From Octadecabacter arcticus 238 (lineage in GTDB: Bacteria > Pseudomonadota > Alphaproteobacteria > Rhodobacterales > Rhodobacteraceae): 64,000 bases of DNA. Positions 57,335 to 64,000 of the stretch are shown piece after piece. The position numbers were made by a program, and so were the translations under genes. The stretch spans positions 3,601,001 through 3,665,000 of the forward strand of contig NC_020908.1 of NCBI RefSeq assembly GCF_000155735.2, given 5' to 3'. Every line of letters starts with the position of its first letter. The first letter of the stretch is position 1. Under the pieces are notes generated by a model that worked only from the letters and a program-made list of their open reading frames with translations, ran no database searches and had not been told where the DNA came from.

Positions 57335-57387
57335 ATTTTATTGACTCTTATCGGGCCGAGCAAGCACGCTGTGATCAAGGAGCCTAG

Positions 57388-58161
57388 ATGAATCACCTTC
57401 AGCGAGCCATACCACACGACCCGGTTTTGGTCCTCAATCCTGAGGGGCGATCGAATGTGGTCGTGGTGTGCGAACATGCGAGCCGGTTTATTCCACCCGA
57501 ATTTGAAAATCTCGGATTGGATGACCTCGTGCGGCAAAGCCATATTGCGTGGGACCCCGGCGCGCTGGGCGTTGCTCATGGTTTGGCAAAATGCCTGGAC
57601 GCAAAATTGATCGCATCAAACGTGTCGCGGCTGGTCGTGGATTGTAACCGCCCCCCGTCGGCGCGTGATGCCATGCCCGAGCGAGGCGAAACGATGGATG
57701 TTCCGGGAAATATGAACCTAACGGCAGCGCAACGCGACAAACGAACCAGCCGTTATTATGATCCGTTTCACGCCAGCCTTGGTGCGGCCATTGCAGCCAT
57801 TCAAGACCCGATCGTCGTCACTGTGCATAGCTTCACGCCGATCTTTCATGGAACGCCGCGCAACGTCGAAATAGGCATTTTGCACGATGATGATGATCGC
57901 CTTGCCAACGCGATGATCCAAGTTGCGCCGTCCCATACGGATTTGAAGGTGGCGATAAACGACCCTTACGGCCCGAAAGATGGCGTGACCCACACCTTAA
58001 AAGAACATGCGATCAAGGTCGGCCACCTGAATGTGATGCTGGAAATCGGCAATGACCTGATTGCTGACGCGCAGTCGCAGGACGCCATGGCAACGTGCCT
58101 TGCCAAATGGCTGTCGAATGCCCTTGCCATTTTGGGCGTGTCGGAGGGCGTACAATGCTAG
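57388..58161 (+). CDS. N-formylglutamate amidohydrolase family protein
   Basis: A 257-residue member of the FGase family. Metal-binding elements VVVVCEHASRFIPPEF (residues about 28-43) and the LVVDCNRPP block are present, with TVHSFTPIFHGTPR further on. Known members hydrolyse N-formylglutamate, but no histidine-utilisation genes are nearby, so the real substrate may be another N-acyl or gamma-glutamyl compound made in this island. It is the first gene of the rightward unit, starting 53 bases after the palindrome with AAGGAG upstream. Its stop overlaps the TRAP small permease gene. Confidence 0.9.
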   Translation: MNHLQRAIPHDPVLVLNPEGRSNVVVVCEHASRFIPPEFENLGLDDLVRQSHIAWDPGALGVAHGLAKCLDAKLIASNVSRLVVDCNRPPSARDAMPERGETMDVPGNMNLTAAQRDKRTSRYYDPFHASLGAAIAAIQDPIVVTVHSFTPIFHGTPRNVEIGILHDDDDRLANAMIQVAPSHTDLKVAINDPYGPKDGVTHTLKEHAIKVGHLNVMLEIGNDLIADAQSQDAMATCLAKWLSNALAILGVSEGVQC

Positions 58162-58724
58162 CCCTAATGCAGCGATTTATCCGCGCTGTTGACGCTGTAA
58201 ACTACCGCGTCGGGCGCGTTATCATGTACGGTATCTTCGTTCTGATGGGGATTTTGCTGTGGTCATCGATCAGCAAAACGTTCTTTTTGCCGACCCTTTG
58301 GACACTGGAAATGGCGCAGTTTGTGATGGTTGCCTACTACATCCTTGGTGGCCCCTATTCCGTCCAGCTGGGGTCCAACGTGAGAATGGATTTGTTGTAC
58401 GGCGAATGGTCAATCCGCAAGAAGGCATGGTTCGATCTGTTCACCGTGCTTTTCCTTATCTTTTACCTTTGCGTCCTGCTGTACGGGGCCGTTAGTTCAA
58501 CAGCCTATTCACTGGGTTATTGGGGCACAGAACCGTTCTCGTTCTTTAGTGGACTGGTCACCGGCGCGGAAGAAATCGGTCACATGGAACGCTCGCCAAC
58601 CGCATGGCGTCCCTATCTGTGGCCGATTAAATCAATCATGATCTTGGGAATGTTTCTGATGCTTTTGCAATGCCTGTCGGAACTGTTCAAAGATGTCTTG
58701 CGCCTTAAGGGTGAATCGATCTGA
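58155..58724 (+). CDS. TRAP transporter small permease (DctQ type)
   Basis: About 190 residues with four predicted membrane helices (VIMYGIFVLMGILLWSSISK is the first) and the DctQ-type block QLGSNVRMDLLYGEW. It is the small membrane subunit of a tripartite ATP-independent transporter. ATG 58155 lies in the last codons of the amidohydrolase gene (seven-base overlap), and its stop overlaps the large permease start. The open frame further upstream is not homologous. Confidence 0.9.
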   Translation: MLALMQRFIRAVDAVNYRVGRVIMYGIFVLMGILLWSSISKTFFLPTLWTLEMAQFVMVAYYILGGPYSVQLGSNVRMDLLYGEWSIRKKAWFDLFTVLFLIFYLCVLLYGAVSSTAYSLGYWGTEPFSFFSGLVTGAEEIGHMERSPTAWRPYLWPIKSIMILGMFLMLLQCLSELFKDVLRLKGESI

Positions 58725-60046
58725 TGTCATATGAATTGATCGCAACCTTAATGTTCTCATCTATGATGCTAATGCTGCTGACAGGCCAGCGTGTGTTTGG
58801 CGCTATCGGCTTTATCGCAGTTGCCGCAGCACTGCTGCTGTGGGGTGACAAGGGCGGCTTTGACATCGGGTTTTCTGCGGCCATGAAGCTGATGAAATGG
58901 TACCCGCTTTTGACACTGCCGATGTTTATTTTCATGGGCTATGTGCTTTCGGAAAGTAAGATTGCCGACGACCTGTACAAGATGTTTCACGTCTGGATGG
59001 GTGGTCTGCGCGGCGGGCTTGCGATCGGCACAATCGGACTGATGGTGCTGATTTCCGCGATGAACGGTTTGAGTGTGGCAGGCATGGCTATCGGGTCCAC
59101 CATCGCCCTGCCCGAACTTTTGAAACGCGGTTACGACAAACGAATGGTCACCGGCGTGATTCAGGCGGGGTCAAGTCTGGGCATTCTTGTACCACCCTCG
59201 GTGGTGCTGGTCCTTTATGCGATGATTGCGCGCCAACCTGTCGGGCAGCTGTGGCTGGCAGGGGTCATTCCGGGCCTGATGATGGCCGCGCTGTTTATCA
59301 TCTACATTGTCGTGCGCTGCCGGATAAATCCGGTGCTTGGACCAGTTTTACCCGCCAGTGAACGTGACATTCCACGTGCCGAAAAACTGCGTTTGCTGCG
59401 CGCGGGCTTGCTCCCCGTCTTGATCTTTGCGGTGATGATGGTGCCGTTCGTGCGCGGGTGGACATCGCTTGTGGAAAGTTCGGCCATTGGCGCGATTGCC
59501 GCCTTCGTCGCTGCGGTGATCAAGGGCCGCATGACGCGCGAGGTTTTTGAAAACTCGGTGCGCAACACCCTCGGTATCACCTGTATGTTCATGTGGATTA
59601 TCCTCGCGGCGTTGGCGTTCGGTGCCGTATTTGATGGGCTGGGTGCGGTCAAAGCGATTGAGTTCGTATTTACTGACCGCTTGAACCTAAGCCCTTGGAC
59701 CATTCTGATCCTGATGCAGCTAAGCTTCATCTTGATGGGCACGTTCCTTGACGACACTGCAATGCTGGTGATCGTCGCGCCGCTTTATGTGCCGCTCGTT
59801 GGGGAATTGGGTTTCGATCTAATCTGGTACGGCATCCTTTATACAATCACGACGCAGATCGCTTATATGACACCGCCCTTCGGCTATAATCTGTTCCTTA
59901 TGCGGGCAATGGCCCCGCCAGAAATCACCCTTCGCGATATCTATTCATCGATCACACCTTTCGTGCTGATCATGGTTCTGGCGCTTGCCTTGGTCATGGT
60001 CTTCCCCGGCATCGCCACGTGGCTCCCGAATTACGTGTATAATTAA
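58724..60046 (+). CDS. TRAP transporter large permease (DctM type)
   Basis: A 440-residue DctM protein with about 12 membrane helices. Family marks include TLPMFIFMGYVLSESKIADD, SAMNGLSVAGMAIGSTIALP, QAGSSLGILVPPSVVLVLYA and the C-terminal YMTPPFGYNLFLMRA. It moves the substrate with sodium or proton symport. It overlaps the small permease gene by one base and is followed after 50 bases by the binding protein. Confidence 0.94.
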   Translation: MSYELIATLMFSSMMLMLLTGQRVFGAIGFIAVAAALLLWGDKGGFDIGFSAAMKLMKWYPLLTLPMFIFMGYVLSESKIADDLYKMFHVWMGGLRGGLAIGTIGLMVLISAMNGLSVAGMAIGSTIALPELLKRGYDKRMVTGVIQAGSSLGILVPPSVVLVLYAMIARQPVGQLWLAGVIPGLMMAALFIIYIVVRCRINPVLGPVLPASERDIPRAEKLRLLRAGLLPVLIFAVMMVPFVRGWTSLVESSAIGAIAAFVAAVIKGRMTREVFENSVRNTLGITCMFMWIILAALAFGAVFDGLGAVKAIEFVFTDRLNLSPWTILILMQLSFILMGTFLDDTAMLVIVAPLYVPLVGELGFDLIWYGILYTITTQIAYMTPPFGYNLFLMRAMAPPEITLRDIYSSITPFVLIMVLALALVMVFPGIATWLPNYVYN

Positions 60047-60096
60047 CCCAATAAGAACCGCCCCAAGCGGTCCAAATTCAACCAAGGAGAAAAGAC

Positions 60097-61128
60097 ATGA
60101 CTTCTAGACGCAAATTTATCCAAGGCGCGGCCGTTGTTCCAGCCGCAGCTCTGGCAACGCCAGCTCTCGCGCAGAATACGATCAGATGGCGCATGCAAAC
60201 CTACGCCGGCGCAGCGCTTGCGGCCGAGGTGATCGTGCCCGCAATTGAAATGTTCAACAAGATCGCGGGCGATCGCATGCAGATCGAATTGTTCTTCGCA
60301 GACCAGTTGGTCCCAACGGGTGAGTTGTTCCAAGCAATGCAGCGCGGCACAATTGACGCTGTGCAATCGGACGACGATTCAATGGCATCCCCAACCGAAG
60401 TGACTGTTTTTGGCGGCTACTTCCCGTTCGGATCACGCTATTCACTCGACGTGCCAGTGCTGTTTAACCAATACGGTTTGAACGAAATCTGGGGCGAGGA
60501 ATACTCTAAAGTTGGCGTGAAACACATCAGCGCAGGTGCATGGGATCCGTGCCATTTCGCCACCAAAGACCCGATCCGCAGCTTGGCTGATCTCGAAGGC
60601 AAGCGCATCTTTACGTTCCCGACTGCTGGACGTTTCCTGACACGCTTTGGCGTCGTTCCGGTCAACCTGCCATGGGAAGATATCGAAGTGGCGATGCAAA
60701 CCGGCGAACTTGACGGCATTGCGTGGTCCGGCATCACCGAGGATTACACCGTCGGCTGGGCGGACGTGACCAACTACTTCCTGACCAACAACATTTCGGG
60801 CGCATGGGCGGGATCGTTCTTCGCCAATATGGATCGTTGGAATGAATTGCCAGACGATCTGCAAACGCTGTTTCGCGTCTGCTGTGATCAATCGCACTAC
60901 TACCGTCAGTGGTGGTATTGGGGCGGCGAAGCGAATTTGCGTGTCAACGGTGACAAACTGCAATTGACAACAATTCCGGACGAAGAATGGGATACCGTTG
61001 AAGCCGCAGCGCAGGAATTTTGGGAAGAGATCGCCGCTGAAAGCGATGTTAAACGTCGCGTGGTTGATATCTTCAAGCAATACAATGCTGATATGGTGGC
61101 GGCAGGACGCCCCTACCGTTACGGCTAA
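60097..61128 (+). CDS. TRAP transporter substrate-binding protein (DctP type)
   Basis: A 343-residue precursor with a twin-arginine signal (TSRRKFIQGAAVVPAAALAT, cleavage after LAQ), so it is exported folded. The mature part contains the DctP signature with TGELFQAMQRGTIDAVQSDD and WEDIEVAMQTGELDGIAWSG (conserved substrate arginine region in GKRIFTFPTAGRFLTRFG). It belongs to the class that, in other organisms, binds organic acids or mannitol-like and 2-oxo compounds; the ligand here is unknown. AAGGAG precedes the ATG. Confidence 0.92.
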   Translation: MTSRRKFIQGAAVVPAAALATPALAQNTIRWRMQTYAGAALAAEVIVPAIEMFNKIAGDRMQIELFFADQLVPTGELFQAMQRGTIDAVQSDDDSMASPTEVTVFGGYFPFGSRYSLDVPVLFNQYGLNEIWGEEYSKVGVKHISAGAWDPCHFATKDPIRSLADLEGKRIFTFPTAGRFLTRFGVVPVNLPWEDIEVAMQTGELDGIAWSGITEDYTVGWADVTNYFLTNNISGAWAGSFFANMDRWNELPDDLQTLFRVCCDQSHYYRQWWYWGGEANLRVNGDKLQLTTIPDEEWDTVEAAAQEFWEEIAAESDVKRRVVDIFKQYNADMVAAGRPYRYG

Positions 61129-61191
61129 ACAGACCCTCTGGGGGCGGCGTTGCGTCGCCCCCGAACCATTCTCGCGAAAATTGGATAAAAC

Positions 61192-62556
61192 ATGCCCGGC
61201 ACACTGACATTTGACGACCTGAAATCCCGCGTGGCGGACGGATCAATCGATACCGTCTTGGTGTGTTTTGTTGACATTCAAGGCCGCCTGACGGGCAAGC
61301 GTTTTCATGGCGTTAACTTTGTCGAAACCTCGTTTGAAGAAACCCATTGCTGCAATTACCTGCTGGCCACCGACCTCGAAATGGCGACGCCAGATGGCTA
61401 TGCGTCAACCAGTTGGGAAATGGGCTACGGCGACTATGTCATGAAGCCAGACCTTAGCACGATCCGCCCCGTTCCTTGGCTGGACGGCACCGCGATGGTG
61501 CTTTGTGACGTCCTCGATCACCACACACATCAACCCGTCCCCCATTCGCCGCGTGCAATCTTGAAGAAGCAAATCGCGCGGCTTGAAGCGCTGGGGTTCG
61601 AGGCAAAGATGGCGACCGAACTTGAATTTTTCCTGTTCGAGAAAAGCCTTGATGACATTCGCAAATCTGACTTTCGCGATATGCAGCCGATCAGCGGCTA
61701 CAATGAGGACTACAACATTTTCCAGACCACCAAAGAAGAAGACGTGATGCGGCCAATCCGCAACCACCTCTTTGCGGCGGGTCTGCCGATCGAGAACACC
61801 AAAGGCGAGGCTGAGGCGGGTCAGGCGGAACTGAACATCCGCTACGCCCCCGCGCTCGATTGTGCCGATCACCATTCCATCGCCAAACACGCCATCAAAG
61901 AAATAGCGTGGCAAAATGGCCGCGCCGCAACGTTTCTGCCCAAGTGGCACAAAGACCGTGTCGGATCTTCCAGCCATGTACACCAGTCGCTGTGGAAAAA
62001 TGACGACGCAGCGTTTTTTGACAAGTCGGCAAAGCACGGCATGTCCGAGGTGATGTCGCATTACATGGCGGGATTGATTAAATATGCTCCCGATTACACC
62101 TATTTCCTCGCGCCCTATGTGAACAGTTACAAGCGTTTTTCAAAAGGCACCTTTGCGCCGACCAAAACCGTATGGTCCGTGGACAACCGGACGGCGGGGT
62201 TCCGTCTGTGTGGTGAAAACACCAAGGGCGTGCGGGTCGAATGCCGCATAGGGGGGGCCGATCTAAACCCTTATCTTACACAGGCAGTGATGATCGCTGC
62301 AGGGATTAAGGGGATCGAAGAAAAGATGGAATTGGCCCCCGCAACGACAGGTGACGTCTATGAAGACGCCAAGGCCGCTGATATCCCGCAAACTCTGCGC
62401 GCAGCCACAGAAACGTTGCGAGGCTCGCAATTCTTGCGCGAAGCCCTCGGAGATGATGTGGTGCACCACTACACCCGCGCCGCCGAGTGGGAACAAGAAG
62501 AATTTGACCGCGCCGTGACCGATTGGGAAATCAAACGCGGCTTTGAAAGGGCTTAA
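61192..62556 (+). CDS. Glutamine-synthetase-family gamma-glutamyl ligase
   Basis: A 454-residue GS-fold protein. ATP/metal residues appear in MATELEFFLFEKS, GEAEAGQAELNIRYA, HKDRVGSSSHVHQSLW and NRTAGFRLCG with ECRIGGADLNPYLT. It is shorter and more divergent than GlnA and lacks the adenylylation-site context, and its neighbours are catabolic, so it resembles PuuA/IpuC-like enzymes that join glutamate to an amine. It lies between the binding protein and an aldehyde dehydrogenase gene. Substrate amine unknown. Confidence 0.9.
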   Translation: MPGTLTFDDLKSRVADGSIDTVLVCFVDIQGRLTGKRFHGVNFVETSFEETHCCNYLLATDLEMATPDGYASTSWEMGYGDYVMKPDLSTIRPVPWLDGTAMVLCDVLDHHTHQPVPHSPRAILKKQIARLEALGFEAKMATELEFFLFEKSLDDIRKSDFRDMQPISGYNEDYNIFQTTKEEDVMRPIRNHLFAAGLPIENTKGEAEAGQAELNIRYAPALDCADHHSIAKHAIKEIAWQNGRAATFLPKWHKDRVGSSSHVHQSLWKNDDAAFFDKSAKHGMSEVMSHYMAGLIKYAPDYTYFLAPYVNSYKRFSKGTFAPTKTVWSVDNRTAGFRLCGENTKGVRVECRIGGADLNPYLTQAVMIAAGIKGIEEKMELAPATTGDVYEDAKAADIPQTLRAATETLRGSQFLREALGDDVVHHYTRAAEWEQEEFDRAVTDWEIKRGFERA

Positions 62557-62561
62557 TTGTC

Positions 62562-63935
62562 ATGACAATCCAATGCATCTCACCCATCGACGGCTCAGTT
62601 TATGCGACGCGCGAGACGCTGTCGCGGACGGACGCAGATGCCGCAGTAACACGCGCAAAAACCGCGCAGTCTGAATGGGCGGCGCGCCCCTTGGCGCAGC
62701 GCATCGTGCTCGTTCAGGCAGGCGTTGCCGCTGTTGGTGCCATGAACGACGAAATCGTACCGGAAATCGCGCACCAAATGGGCCGACCAATCCGCTATGG
62801 TGGTGAATTCGGCGGTTTTAGCGAACGCGCCAGTTACATGGCCGAAATCGCTGAAACGGCTTTGGCTGACATTGTGGTCGAGGACAGCGATGCATTCCGC
62901 CGTGTGATCAAACGTGTGCCGCACGGGATCGTTCTTGTCGTGGCTCCGTGGAATTACCCCTATATGACGGCCATCAACACAGTCGCCCCTGCCCTCATCG
63001 CGGGTAATGCGGTCTTGCTGAAACATGCGTCACAAACGCCGCTGGTTGGCGAACGGATGGTCGCGGCGTTTCAGTCCGCGGGGGTCCCTAAGGATGTGTT
63101 CCAGAATGTGTTTCTGGATCACCAAACCACGTCAGACCTGATCGCAGATCGCGCTTTTGGCTTTGTGCATTTCACAGGGTCCGTCGGCGGAGGCAAGGCG
63201 ATGGAACGCGCCGCGGCGGGTACGTTCACCGGCATCGGGCTGGAACTTGGCGGCAAAGATCCGGGCTACGTGATGGACGATGCCAATCTGGACGCCGCAG
63301 TCGATACATTGATTGACGGTGCGATGTTCAATTCTGGCCAATGCTGTTGTGGGATCGAACGGATTTATGTCCACGAAAGCCTGTTCGATGCTTTTGTCGA
63401 AAAAGCCGTGGCGATCGTGAACGGCTATAAGCTTGGCAATCCACTGGACCCAGAAACGACCCTTGGTCCGATGGCCCATGTGCGCTTTGCCGATGAAGTG
63501 CGCGCGCAAACTGCGCAAGCTATCGCGGCGGGTGCCACGGCACAGATTGACCCAGCTCTTTTCCCGCAAGATGGTGGAGCCTATCTGATGCCGCAAATCC
63601 TGACAGACGTGACCCACGACATGCGGGTCATGCGCGACGAAAGTTTTGGTCCGGTGGTCGGCATCATGGCAGTCAAGGACGACGCCGAAGCGATCCGTCT
63701 GATGAATGACAGCAACTTTGGCCTCACCGCATCGTTGTGGACCCAAGATGCCAAACGCGCCGAAGACATTGCCGATCAGATCGAAACCGGCACCGTGTTT
63801 ATGAACCGCGCCGACTACCTCGATCCGGCGCTGTGCTGGACAGGATGCAAAGACACCGGACGCGGCGGCGGGCTATCCGTTATCGGCTATCACAACCTGA
63901 CCCGTCCAAAATCATACCACCTTAAGAAAGCCTAA
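62562..63935 (+). CDS. NAD(P)-dependent aldehyde dehydrogenase
   Basis: A 457-residue ALDH with Glu228 in GIGLELGGKDPGYV, Cys262 in FNSGQCCCGIER, FTGSVGGGKAM and PWNYPYM. It probably oxidises the aldehyde made by the following alcohol dehydrogenase or released from the glutamylated intermediate. It starts five bases after the ligase stop, and the Fe-ADH gene starts five bases after it, so the three are one operon. Confidence 0.93.
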   Translation: MTIQCISPIDGSVYATRETLSRTDADAAVTRAKTAQSEWAARPLAQRIVLVQAGVAAVGAMNDEIVPEIAHQMGRPIRYGGEFGGFSERASYMAEIAETALADIVVEDSDAFRRVIKRVPHGIVLVVAPWNYPYMTAINTVAPALIAGNAVLLKHASQTPLVGERMVAAFQSAGVPKDVFQNVFLDHQTTSDLIADRAFGFVHFTGSVGGGKAMERAAAGTFTGIGLELGGKDPGYVMDDANLDAAVDTLIDGAMFNSGQCCCGIERIYVHESLFDAFVEKAVAIVNGYKLGNPLDPETTLGPMAHVRFADEVRAQTAQAIAAGATAQIDPALFPQDGGAYLMPQILTDVTHDMRVMRDESFGPVVGIMAVKDDAEAIRLMNDSNFGLTASLWTQDAKRAEDIADQIETGTVFMNRADYLDPALCWTGCKDTGRGGGLSVIGYHNLTRPKSYHLKKA

Positions 63936-63940
63936 AAACA

Positions 63941-64000
63941 ATGAACATTTCCGCAAACTGGTCCTACCCAGCCGCCATACGTTTCGGTGCGGGCCGTATT
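63941..64000 (+). CDS. Iron-containing alcohol dehydrogenase (partial, runs off the window)
   Basis: The first 20 codons read MNISANWSYPAAIRFGAGRI, the typical beginning of group III iron-dependent alcohol dehydrogenases (NWSYPTAIRFGAGRI). It continues beyond the window edge. It directly follows the ALDH gene and would supply aldehyde from an alcohol substrate. Confidence 0.8.
   Translation, partial: MNISANWSYPAAIRFGAGRI

Noticed and set aside
1..64000. tRNA, rRNA or CRISPR features
   Set aside because: No cloverleaf with a T-loop consensus and no regularly spaced repeats were noticed by eye; a covariance-model scan would be decisive.

Overview
The window is a chromosomal segment of a GC-rich alphaproteobacterium, most likely a marine Rhodobacteraceae (Roseobacter-group) member. 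The evidence is the gene content: TRAP and polyamine-type ABC transporters, a DUF3726-type protein beside a degenerate M19 dipeptidase, a GlgP-B-C-A-X-MalQ-Pgm glycogen operon and a creatinase. Insertion-sequence traffic is visible: one IS481-type and one IS630-type element look complete, and a 1.2 kb stretch holds decayed transposase fragments. No rRNA, tRNA or CRISPR array was found. The genus is not determined.

Layout. 0.1-4.2 kb: truA, then a minus-strand trio (M19 dipeptidase-like protein, unknown 549-557 aa protein, DUF3726-like protein). 4.3-9.8 kb: tamA-tamB. 9.8-15.4 kb: a minus-strand oligopeptide ABC operon (oppA-B-C-D-F) that looks to be decaying, because oppC carries an in-frame amber stop and an IS481 element sits exactly on the oppA start codon. 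16.6-23.0 kb: a minus-strand unit with creatinase, ATPase, binding protein and two permeases of the spermidine/putrescine class, suggesting uptake and hydrolysis of creatine or a related guanidino compound. 23.4-24.8 kb: a DUF2934 gene whose 3' end is replaced by an IS630 element. 24.9-38.0 kb: the complete glycogen operon. 38.0-44.4 kb: an aldehyde dehydrogenase, a small charged protein, an XRE regulator and the three proline biosynthesis genes (proA and proC divergent from proB). 44.4-45.6 kb: IS graveyard. 45.6-47.9 kb: tex.

48.4-54.7 kb is a nitrogen-storage locus: intracellular cyanophycinase, cyanophycin synthetase, a second Mur-ligase protein that lacks the ATP-grasp half, and a convergent isoaspartyl peptidase able in principle to finish degradation of beta-Asp-Arg. 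With the glycogen operon, the window encodes synthesis and breakdown of both a carbon and a nitrogen reserve polymer.

55.1-64.0 kb is a catabolic island: a DadA-like FAD oxidase, an RpiR/MurR regulator with a clear palindrome in the divergent promoter, an N-formylglutamate-amidohydrolase-like enzyme, a three-part TRAP transporter, a glutamine-synthetase-like ligase, an aldehyde dehydrogenase and the start of an iron-containing alcohol dehydrogenase. I infer an N-glutamylated route for an amine or amino alcohol; the substrate is unknown.
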